In this document: positions 42,103 to 51,857 of the stretch, piece after piece
Layout of the letters: each line of letters opens with the position of its first letter
How positions within the stretch are numbered: the first letter of the stretch is position 1
Source: Notospermus geniculatus
Lineage: Eukaryota > Nemertea > Pilidiophora > Heteronemertea > Lineidae
Direction: 5' to 3'
Length of the DNA stretch: 64,000 nt
Assembly (NCBI GenBank): GCA_002633025.1
Contig: NMRB01002072.1
Span: 8,972 to 72,971, forward strand
The notes under the pieces: model-generated
What the model was told of the DNA's origin: nothing
The model's input: only the letters and a program-made list of their open reading frames with translations
Databases searched by the model: none
Made by a program: the position numbers and the translations under genes

Positions 42103-45100
42103 CACGACATTCGGAGGAGCTGAGAGCATTGACACAACAACATTGGCAATATCTTCACTTCGTAGTTTCTGTAAGGAAATATAAAACAAATGTGTAGAGT
42201 CTAACTGAAAAGATCGAACTGACCAATCAGATCCAGAGATTCACATTGAGTGTACATTTACATCAGGCACTTTCACCGTGGAGAATCAGCAGCAACCTCG
42301 CCGATTTTTCCTCCCAGGCAGCTGCACTAGCCGGTCGGCATTTTACTCCTCACCGATTCAAAATGGCGGACGTGGAGAAGATGCCCATAAAAACAGGTAA
42401 AAAGGTGATGATTAAAGTGTTCTAATCGGGACGAGACATTGTGGCCGAGGCGGCTATTTCTACGATACCAACGATTCGATTGATGTATATTTTGTCTTGA
42501 TATGTGATCTAGCAGTGACGTTTGAACCAAAAAAGTTGCGAAAACGGCACCCGATAGGTGCAGAAAGAAGCCGGCGTTATGGTGAAGAAATGTACATGTC
42601 GCGTAACTTTTTTGGTTCAAACGTCACTGCTAGATCACATATTAAGACAAAGTATACATCAATCGAATCGTTGGTATCGTAGAAATAGCCTCGGTGATGC
42701 CTCGTCTCGATTAGAACACTTTAATCATCACCTTTTTACCTGTTTTTATGGGCATCTTCTCCAGGTCCGCCATTTTGAATCGGTGAGGAGTAAAATGCCG
42801 ACCGGCGAGTGCAGCTGCCTGGGGGGCGGGGGGGGGGGGAATCGGCGAGGTTGCTGCTGATTCTCCACGGTGACTTTGACTGGTCCCCGTCTTTGCCGCT
42901 CCTCTCCCGCAGAGCTAGCGCTACTCTCCGTTCCACAACGAATGAGCGCCATGGGAGTGCAGCGGCAACGACGGAAACCAGTCTAATCAGGCACTTGAGG
43001 AATATGATAAAGACACAATTATCAATCCTACCAGTATCATCAACAATTATCAATCCTACCAGTATCATCAACAATTCATGAAAAAAATAAAAACGAAAAT
43101 GAGAAAAAAATGTCTATACATTTGAAATCATGGGGCCATTATTCACGAAGCCGTCGCAACTTTGCGTGCACGCAAGTCTATTGTTCGGCTGTACATGCCG
43201 TATTGTTCACTGACAATAGATTTGCGTGCACGGAAAGTTGCGAAGGCTTCATGAATATGGCCCCTCTGCGCACATACAGGGGCGGATCCAGGATTTGGGA
43301 AAAGAGGGGGCACCCTGTACCAGGAACATTGAAATTTGCGTCCAATTCCATAAACTCACGGTCTATTTTACAGATTCGTTGGCCAAAAGTAGAGGCGCGC
43401 GCCCAGTGCGCCCCCTCTGGATCCGCGCCTGCATATAGATGCACCCTTCCTATAATAATGTGGCGTTGGATGTTCAAAGCTGACGTATAAGAATGATTTA
43501 ATTCTAAGCGTTCAAATGGCCATACAAAGGATACTGTCACAGCTGACTGCATTTCTTGAATTCCTTTGTCAAATGGGGAAATGTTAGTTCCAACATTAGC
43601 CACAGACTTATAGACGGGGCAATATATGGTTGGACCCCAAAGAAATTGCTACAAAGGTTTTCTCAACTTTTTTGGTGATATTCAAGGTGGAGAATAACAT
43701 ACTAAAAGTCTACCACAATCGGACCCCTCGAATTTTTTTTTCAAGATGGCCGTCGTAACCATAAAATAGACAGTCATAATCTCCCTTATTACTCATTGTA
43801 CAACCATAGTTTTGGTGTCTACACCCAGGTTTGGGGGGTCAGAGAATGCAATGGTGCCGTCAAAATTAATGTCATGTGAGTGGTTACTGAGAAATTTTAT
43901 GGCAATATTTATATTTAATAGAAATATGATTGGAAAAGTCAATAGATTCTCAACCAGCATAGTTATAAAAGTGGTGCTGCCACCTACAGACGATCCAATG
44001 TACTACACGTGGGCAAAGCTATTACGTCAGGTTATATAAAAGAAGGCAACGTATTTTCGATATTTATCACCGACCAAATTGAATAAACTAATGGATGATA
44101 CTCACGTCGGGAATCTCGTTGTATTCGCGCCCAAATGCTCGCATGAAAAACTCGGTTTGTCCAGCTCCAGATGATATTTGCTTGAAGGCGAAAGAGAAAC
44201 ACAGTCATACGAATACCACGGTGCCCAATCAATATTGCCGTACAGCTGCGGGAGAAGCCTAAGCAGGCCTCGCACGAGGACGGTTCTGACGGCGGTTCAG
44301 CACGGTTCAATAGGGAGGTTTAGAAATCAAACGATAACTTTATTTTTCATACTACACATTAACCGGATTTTATATTGCATTTATCGCTTGATTTCTAAAC
44401 CTCCCTATTGAACCGTGCTGAACCGCCGTCAGAACTGTCCTCATGTGAGGCCTGCTTAATTCTCCCGCAGCCGTACAGTTGATTTTAAAATTGCCGATTT
44501 TCGATGCGTTCTCCTGCGAATTTCTGGGAGATATTGCAGCAGCTAGGCTTTTTTAGTGTATTCATTCACCTAGGGTTATCATTTTGCCCTGCAATGCAGG
44601 GCAATGCTGAATGGGTGAATGTCGTCCAGTCCTGATCCTACACAATGATCCCTAGCCGAAGCCCCTAACCCCAACCCTGACCCTCAACCCTTGTCACTGA
44701 CCCCTACCCTAATCCTAAACATACATGTAGTCCTGACCCTAACCGTAAACGCTAAACATCCTAACTCCGTATCCTGGGTACACTGGTTTACGACATGATT
44801 GTTTTAATAGGAATTTTAATACAGTGGAACCCCTCTAAGTCGACCACCCATGAGACCGGAGCGAAGTGGTCAGTTTAGAGGGGTGGTCACTTTAGCCAGG
44901 TTGAGATGAGGGGGGGGGCACTTTGATTGCTAACTCATGTGATCAAAGGACTTTGATTATGATGATTAAAAGGTGAATTATGGTCAGCAGCCTCAATAAC
45001 AAATGAATACCTTCACAAAATCTTACACTTTAGAAGCTTGCTTTAGCTTGGCTTTGGTGTTTGGCCCAGAAGATCATTCTGACCACCTCCATATTCTGAC

Positions 45101-48100
45101 TACATGTACATTTGTACATGTATTTCAAAAGAGCCCATGTTCAAATGCACACAATTTTGTGGTCGTGGTCAATTTAGAGGGGTTGAAATGAAGCTTGGGA
45201 CCCACCATCTGAGTGGGTGGTCACGGTCGGGGTAGAGGGGTGGTCGACTTAGCTAATGGAAAATGTGAAGGATTTCATTGGGACCGACAAAAATCGGTCA
45301 GTTTGGAGGGGTGGTCAAGTAAGAGGGGTGGTCAGACTGAGGGGTTCCACTGTATTGTAAAGCGCCACTGACGATTTATTTCAAAGTGGCGCTATATTAA
45401 GTAATAAATATTATTATTTGACATTAACAGTTTGTGCCTCAGCAATGGTATTTATGGCATCTCAGCTTTGCCAAGCGTGTGTGACCGGAACTTTCTCCCG
45501 CAGCTGTACGGCAAGATTGATGTTAGTCCGAACGTCTGACTCGTATTGCTATTTTTAGAATCTGCTGGACGCTAATACAGAGTCAGATGATGAGTAACCG
45601 AAGAACCAGATTTTGGTTCTACGTCATCAGCGTGATCAGATCACGGATTGGTGGTTCCCGTATCACGTGACCTCAAACTGTAAAGATGGCGATGCTGTGC
45701 ATTCGCCGATTCGGCTTTTCGAGAGGAATATTTTTCGTGATTTTGATAACAAATTGCGGTTTTCTTAATGTTTGTCTGGCTAAGAGTGAACAGAGAGCGT
45801 GATTGCGAGTGTAGCTGGTTGAAACAGCAAGTAAAATGCCTGAGAGCAGCGTTGTCAAGTGATACGATTGCCGTGCATTAAATGTATTCAAAACACGACC
45901 TGGAGATGGACAGACCAATCAAAATAGACCCCCGCGATAGGCTTCATCTGACTCTTGTTGCGGCCGTCAGTTCTGCAAATGAGCAACAGGAGGCAGTGTT
46001 CGGACTAGATTGATGTCCGCTTCTTTTGTTCAGGGGACATCCCATGACAGAAGTTCCTGTCTGTTAGTGTCCGGCCTATTGTATCTGCCGCTTATTCCGT
46101 CAGAATCTTTTGTTGGGGGACATCTCATAACGGGGTACATGACATTCTACTACACCGGCATGCCAGTTACATTTCACTAGTTTTAACCACTAGTGACACC
46201 TATTGAGGCAGTGGGCTAGGGTTCCCATTATCATAATGCTTACCGAAATTCGTATCTGCGATTTCATTTCTTGTAGTTCCAATCGGAGCGACTCTGTCAT
46301 CGCAGTCACCGCAAACTTCGTCGCGGTATAGAAGTGAAATAAACCACCGGGTATAACCTTGTGGCCTATAACGCTGAATAAAATGAAAAAACACAGGATC
46401 GATGAAAATACACTCGTCCCCAGTGTTTAGGTGGCCATAGATAGGCCTATAGACCCACTAATTAACCACTTGCATGATTGGCGCCAAAAGTGAACGATCA
46501 TCAATAGACGGCGCTGTTTGACGAGAGATTCAATCACAAGCATCAACTCAGGTTTAACCGACGCCGCCGTAAGACACTTTCTGATTGGCTATGATACGTC
46601 TACAAAATGTGCACTGTGTATTCATACTTGAAAAGTCAACACGATTAACGCCATTTGCAATTTGATCGATGTTATCACGCACCTGTTAGTGTGCAATCAC
46701 GTTTCCGACATTTTGAATGTTATATATCCAGTTGTTTCATTTTTTAAAGCTGGCCGAGAAGCACTAATTTGGTTCATTCACCCAGCAAATCGCATGGCAA
46801 ATTCCCAGCGGGGATTCCCGATTCGGACAGCTAACGCCGTCTATTGGTGAACTTTGAGGCTGACATCAACTGAAGCAGTTTCTGAGCGCGGCTAACGTAG
46901 TGGGTAGCGGTTTGAATCTGCGGGCCGAGTTTACGATAAAAATGGCAACTGTGGTCCAATACATTTGGCATCTGATACATCTCAGGGTATCGATGTTGGT
47001 ACAAATAACGGCTGCCTTACCTGTTGATGTTGATGATGTGTCCATCGTCAACACCTCTCTTTTTCATAGAACTGAGAGCCTCACGCGCACATATTGCCAC
47101 ACCAAGGACATTCACCTGCAAAAAATACACGAAGGATTCGTGAAGACCTGTCCAACAGAGATGCGTTCTAAAGCCTGCCGCACACTTGAGCTATCCGCTG
47201 AGCAAAAAGTCATTCGAGACCGTTTGCTCAGCAGATAGCTCGCGTGTGCGTGTAATTTCGGTGAGTTTTTTGCCTCGCGAGGCAGAAAGCTCGCGTGTGC
47301 GCCTATTTTTCGGTGAGCTATCTGCTGAGCAAACGGTCTCGAATGACCTTTTGCTCAGCAGATAACTCCAGTGTGCGGCAGGCTTAACATCTTGATACCA
47401 TTCAATGCCGCTGGCGCGCTAAGACTAGGCGGACATGGACGGTAAATGGACGGCAATTCTCAGTGCGGCAGGGGTATTTTTAGAGTTGACTGACCCAACG
47501 TTGCTCGACACGTCATTCAGCCAGGTCTGTCGACTTGAAAAAACATCCCTACCGCATTGAGATTTGCCATCCATGTGCGCCTAGCCGAACCTGGTCAACC
47601 GGGCCATGAGCACAAATGTTTAGGTAAAACAATTGTCTGAGAGGATCATTGGTAGTGCTATATCATGGACAATGAATACCCACGACGCCATTGTAGAACG
47701 AATAGTAGGCCAGGGACACAGGGGCGGATCCAGGATTTTGGAATACGGGGGGCCGGTCACCATCAGCCACAGGCTGACGGAGTAGAGTCGCAAGGCGCGG
47801 AGCCACAACGGGGGCATGACTTCCTCATCTATTTGCTCGTTTTTTCNNNNNNNNNNNNNNNNNNNNNNNNNNNNNNNNNNNNNNNNNNNNNNNNNNNNNN
47901 NNNNNNNNNNNNNNNNNNNNGGGAACACTCGCAGATGGGGAACGCTCAAAAACGTTACACCGGGCCGCCGAGGGCGGTCGTTGGAGGCGGGCACCGAATA
48001 TGTCCGCGCCGACGGGGGTTTGGGGGGCCAGAAAATTTTGAAATCTAGAAGGCCGTGGACGCCATTTCCTGGCATCTCAGTATCAAAACAGAAGCTTTAT

Positions 48101-48971
48101 TTTTGCGTGTTTGCTTACTGTCGCAAATTATTGAGAAAAAAAAATTGGTACAGCGAGCAGGGGGGTCACGACTCCCAACCCCTCTGGATCCGCGCCTGCT
48201 TACTTCGAACATGTGCCGCCATTCCTCCGTTTTTCCATTCACCATCGGCGCATTATATGCGAGAGCAGCATTATTTATGAGGACGTCAACGCCGCCATAT
48301 TTTTTATTTATCTCATCAAACATGGCAAGTATCTCGCCCTCCGTTGAGACGTCACATTTGATCGGCAAGGCTGAACCCGGGCCGACTTTGTTCATTTCTG
48401 TCGCAGCTTCCTGAAATAAATTAGGACAGTTTTATTGTTTGACCGCGACTATGAAACCATTGTATACCGTGTAGCTCTAGAGAGGTTTAGAAATCAAACG
48501 ATCAACGTAAACTTTACGACAACGTTATTTTTCATAGTCAGATTTTATATTGCATTTTCGGTACAGAAATAACGTTGGTGTTAACGTTAGTACGTTTATC
48601 GTTTGATTTCTAAACCTCCCTATTAAGTGACCGCAGCCGTAAGTGCATTATCACCACCGACAATGGACTAAATAAAAGAGATTGAAGGGCCGGGCCTGTC
48701 ACACTGAAGTAGTTCTCAAAACGTCCTGTCCCGTCCTAAAAAATCGTAAAACGTTTAGCCTAGAACCTGTAACATTTTCAAGAACGTACTGAAAACTAGC
48801 TCAGTGTGATGGGGGCATAATGCAGTAAACTTCACCTACCTGCAATCTCGCGAAGTCTCTCGCGCATATGACGACCTTCATGCCGTGTTTTACGAGAGCG
48901 AGTGCAGTAGCCCCACCAAAACCGGTGTACCCGCCGGTCACAACAGCCACTCGACCCTTCCAGCGATCCAT
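42103..48971 (-). CDS. DHRS11-like: DHRS11-like short-chain dehydrogenase/reductase B (six exons, 3' end not found)
   Basis: This is the paralogue of SDR A with the same exon plan: 48840-48971, 48204-48410, 47021-47115, 46244-46373, 44106-44180 and 42103-42168. The first four exons have identical lengths to A; exon 5 is 18 bases shorter. All borders are AG/GT and phases agree, giving 235 residues before the missing last exon. The catalytic YxxxK is intact (FYTATKFA), and the active-site Ser is formed at the exon 3/4 junction. Other hallmarks have drifted: TGGYTGFG for TGxxxGIG, INNAALA for NNAG, ISSGAG for ISPG. The start is at MDRWKGR; an upstream in-frame Met exists (48801-49013 frame). It could be a divergent enzyme, a non-catalytic relative or a decaying gene; the open frames argue against a plain pseudogene. 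Confidence 0.85.
42271..42875. repeat. Very large hairpin (arms about 270 bp) in SDR B intron 5
   Basis: The left arm from 'tcaccgtggagaatcagc' (about 42271) to 'gaaccaaaaaagttgcg' (about 42541) pairs with 'cgcgtaacttttttggttc' (about 42600) to 'gctgattctccacggtga' (about 42875). The spacer is about 60 bp. Each arm holds an 'aaaatggcgga' start-codon-like context, followed in the left arm by a 20-codon open frame (MADVEKMPIKTGKK...). It is a foldback-type element, possibly carrying a gene-derived fragment. Confidence 0.8.
43132..43264. mobile_element. MITE, 'ggggccattattcacgaag' ends (133 bp)
   Basis: The ends are inverted ('cttcatgaatatggcccc' on the right). The inner arms are 'ttgcgtgcacg'. 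Ends of similar wording occur near 19360-19385. Confidence 0.75.
43277..43431. mobile_element. MITE, 'caggggcggatccag' family, copy 1
   Basis: The ends are caggggcggatccag and ctggatccgcgcctg, 155 bp, flanked by cata. The second copy is at 47719-48198. Confidence 0.8.
44240..44475. mobile_element. Palindromic element with a nested 'tagggaggttt' MITE
   Basis: The outer ends are 'gtacagctgcgggagaa' and inverse, with arms of about 70 bp. The centre (44311-44407) is a member of the 'tagggaggtttagaaatcaa' family also at 48478-48623 and 62711-62862. It is inserted 60 bases upstream of the SDR B exon 5 acceptor. Confidence 0.75.
44822..45352. mobile_element. Tc1/mariner-like non-autonomous element (531 bp)
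   Basis: TA lies at 44820-44821 and 45353-45354. The termini are 'cagtggaacccctc' and 'gaggggttccactg'. The interior has repeated 'gaggggtggtc' words. It is in SDR B intron 4. No transposase frame was seen. Confidence 0.8.
45524..46007. mobile_element. Element with 9-bp TSD gattgatgt (484 bp)
   Basis: The TIR is tagtccgaac/gttcggacta, with gattgatgt at 45515-45523 and 46008-46016. A short TIR with a 9-bp TSD is unlike the long-TIR element at 5904. The open frame inside (45673-45918, minus) has no recognisable content. Confidence 0.75.
46015..46159. mobile_element. MITE, 'ggtgtag' family, diverged copy
   Basis: This is a partial relative of 32392-32552 (shared 'ttgttgggggacat' and right end 'gacattctactacaccgg'). 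The left end is degraded. Confidence 0.5.
47172..47384. mobile_element. MITE, 'agcctgccgcacac' ends (213 bp)
   Basis: The ends are inverted and flanked by taa. The inner arms 'gctcagcagatagctc' occur four times in alternating orientation. It starts 57 bases upstream of the SDR B exon 3 acceptor. Confidence 0.75.
47425..47584. mobile_element. MITE, 'ctaggcggacatgg' ends
   Basis: The ends are ctaggcggacatgg and ccatgtgcgcctag. The core 'ttgactgacccaacgttg' is related to the element at 52662-52800, and a remnant is near 25270. Confidence 0.65.
47719..48198. mobile_element. MITE, 'caggggcggatccag' family, at a splice donor
   Basis: The left end 'caggggcggatccaggatttt' pairs with the right end 'ctggatccgcgcctg' at 48184-48198. 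On the minus strand the SDR B exon 2 donor is GTAAGC at 48198-48203, so the last transposon base is intron position +6. A 74-N gap (47847-47920) lies inside. Confidence 0.85.
47847..47920. other. Assembly gap (74 N)
   Basis: The gap lies within the MITE at 47719-48198, in intron 2 of SDR B. No exon is interrupted. Confidence 0.95.
48478..48623. mobile_element. MITE, 'tagggaggttt' family
   Basis: The inverted ends are 'agaggtttagaaatcaaacg' and 'cgtttgatttctaaacctcc'. The centre shares 'ttatttttcat' and 'tatattgcatttt' with 44311-44407 and 62711-62862. It is in SDR B intron 1. Confidence 0.75.
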
Positions 48972-49019
48972 CCTGGACACGATTATATGCAGCGAGAGCG
49001 ATTTTGAAGACACTAGCGC

Positions 49020-50000
49020 AAGTTACTTGTGGTTGAAATGATCAGCCCAGGAATGCGATTAGATCTAAAAATCAGTATTTTTTACATCTCGACATAAATC
49101 AATGTCAAGTAATTGTGTTATTTTTAAGAAACCATTAAAAATTATCATTCAACTAACGCGGTCATGATCCACTTTCTTATGCGCTCAGACGAGATTTTTA
49201 CTGTGATTAGGCCCCTACACAATGCTCTAAAAAAAGCAAACGTGCATTCGATGAAAAACAACCGGATAAAACGTCCAATGTGTATTTGTAAAAAAAGAAC
49301 AGTTTTTTCAAACTTTTGGAAGTGCAGCGACACTTGTGTCTTAATTGTAATTTGTGTATTATGCCAGCTACATGTACACATGTAATCGGTAATGGGGGTC
49401 CAAAAAATACATTGGCGTAAAATGTGGGGAAAAATTAAGAAACCATTTTTAATAAGGCTGCCGTTCGTCAGTATAAGGAATGCACACCCAAACCTTCACG
49501 AGTTATAAAAAGAAGTAATGATTTCAATATGAAAAAGGTCCGTGCACGAGTTTTTTTCTATTATATAGGCTATAAATTTATTACAATAGTCCCGTTGACA
49601 GTATACTGAATTACAAAGAAATAAATGGAAAAATGCACAACTGAGACCAACTTGCTGAAGGAGATCGATAGTACATGTATTGAAAGCTGATGACAATACC
49701 AGGGCCTAATTAAGTCTTACTTGCATGCAGGAGCAGAGCTTGATCCGAGAGATTTGAATCGGGAAGGAATGGGAGCAGTCAGTTGCGCTTTTAGCCAAAA
49801 CACCGCAGCAAATTTCTAGCGGACCAATACAATATAAAATCTTCCTGATTTTGGTATGCACCAACGAAGATTATCTTCTCAAGTTGAGCCACAGCTTTTC
49901 AATTGTTCAGGTTTGCCAGGACATGATGTGACAATGGAAAACCCTGGGAAGGGAAACCGTGTACTACACCCCTCAGTACAAGTGTCCAGACCGGCCAGAT
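49020..50000. other. Intergenic stretch upstream of SDR B
   Basis: This is AT-rich sequence without recognisable repeats. The two opposed short ORFs at 49145-49385 are shadows of each other and have no family look. Confidence 0.4.
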
Positions 50001-50005
50001 TTTAA

Positions 50006-50383
50006 AGGGAGACTTCATTCATTATGTTCAATTTTGAATTTTTGAAATACCGTTTTAACGATATTTCAAAAATTCAAAATTAATAATAAAATACATTCAA
50101 ATTCATTGATATATGCAACATGTCTTTTTTTTTAAAATCAACAAACTCATCATTTAAAGTATTTTAATTCCATCCCAAGGGGACCATTGCAGAGCACATG
50201 TGATGTCATATGTGCTCAATGCATATTTATGGTAAAACCAATAGGCCTAGGCAGTCACAGCATTAACTCATTCACTACAAAGGTCGTCAGCCTATTGACA
50301 CTAGTGACGTCACAACTCATGGCAATATGTAGTCTCCATGGATTGATAAAAATTCAAAAGTTTACAATGAGTGGCGTCTCCCT
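50006..50383. mobile_element. TTAA-flanked MITE (378 bp, 'agggagac' ends)
   Basis: TTAA lies at 50002-50005 and 50384-50387, with termini agggagac...gtctccct. A solitary end of the same wording, ttaaagggagac, occurs at 54189-54200. Confidence 0.8.
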
Positions 50384-50452
50384 TTAAAGTCGCACAGTAT
50401 TGAATTTTTTGGTATTTTCAAAGTGTTAGGAGACTGCAGGTAGAGGTCCCAC

Positions 50453-51371
50453 AATCTAAATTTTGCTGGGTAATTTTCGCGACCCAATTGCTGTGATGAC
50501 AAATTTGGGTTATATTTAGGTCATTTTCGGATACACTCGAATAATTTCTGACCAAATAACAGGGTCATAATTGGGCCATCCTTGCTGGGCCATTTTTATT
50601 ACCCAATTACTGGTTCAAGCAAAATGGGTGAAAACTGGGTCGAAAACCAAGTACAGGGATGAAATTATGGATCATTTTTGGTTGGGTCAAAATGACCTAG
50701 TAGTATTGGGTTGAAATCTACCAATGAACCATTTCTACCTGGCGAGATAACAATTATGTTCTTATGTGAAAAAAAAATTATAGCGAAATACGTACTTACG
50801 AAAACAAATACAGAAGAATATTAATAAACTATGGTTTGAAATCTGCGACACAAATTTAAAGTTGTGGATGTTTCTCTTTTAGAATTGTGGAAACGATAAT
50901 TTTATAACATCAGTTTTCTCTCTACCATACAAAAGATCTTGGGCCTGTTTCATAAAGTGACTTTAAGCTAATGGTACCTTAATGAAATGGAAAGTGCATT
51001 GAGTTAATGGTAGCATTAACTTAAAGTCACTTTATGAAACAGGCCCCTTGTGATGCGCATTGGTATACCCCATTCATAAGATGCAATCAAGCAAATGATG
51101 CGTTTTCAACACATTAACCGGGCCAGGAAAATGACCTCAAATTGAGTCACATATACCTTGTTCTATAGGACGGGGTTAAATGTTTGGGCCAGTTTAATGG
51201 CCCAGTATTTGGGTAGGGGTCATTTTCCTGACACAATTTCTGTGTTGAAAACGATGACCAAATTAATTGGGTCAACTTAATCCAGCATTTTGTTGATTGC
51301 ATATTAATCGTATTGTTGGGTCAAAATCAAGCCAATTTGGGTCGAATTTGACCCAGCAAATTTATAGAGTG
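50453..51371. mobile_element. MITE with 'tttgctgggt' ends, host of a nested MITE
   Basis: The left end 'aatctaaattttgctgggt' pairs with 'acccagcaaatttatagag' on the right. The interior is rich in 'gggtca' and 'tgaccc' words. The 106-bp element at 50941-51046 is nested in it. The same termini occur in the tandem duplication at 40316-40567. Confidence 0.75.
50941..51046. mobile_element. MITE, 'gggcctgtttcataaagtga' family, copy 1
   Basis: The sequence is a near-perfect hairpin with inverted ends (tcactttatgaaacaggccc). The second copy, carrying its own insert, is at 57232-57529. Confidence 0.85.
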
Positions 51372-51857
51372 CATAACCTCGTGAAGGTCCCCCAAAATGC
51401 TTGCATGATACGTACTTCAAGAAATCAATGCTTAGTTTTCAGCGCGGCATTGAAAAAACAGCAGGCAGAGCTCTAATGTATCCATATCGCTGGTTCTGTT
51501 GTTTCCGCTGGTTCCGCTAATACGACACGGCCGACCAAAACGTACATGTAGGACGGGATTCTTCAGCTGCGATCGACCTTAACTCTTTTGACAGGAGCTA
51601 CGAAAGAGGACTCAAGGCAGATACTCGACACCATGCAGAAAATGGCAGGACATCCGCCAGGACCATGCAGATGGCACTTTTATATCAGTTGATTCTCTGA
51701 GGAATCGTGACATCCTTTGAGGAGACCGTTCCGATTGAAATGATTCCCAAGGACTTAAGGATATGCTATCAAAAATGACTTCCTTTGGTGTCAATTCTAG
51801 ATATTCTAACGGTATATTGCAGTATAATGCAATTTTCATTTCAACATTTTCTATCAG

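Noticed and set aside
42361-42424. A real gene starting MADVEKMPIKTG at 42361
   Set aside because: It lies entirely in one arm of a long hairpin and stops after 20 codons. It is more likely part of the element.
45673-45918. 81-aa ORF inside the 9-bp-TSD element as a transposase remnant
   Set aside because: It has no catalytic motif or zinc-binding pattern and is short, so there is nothing to support it.
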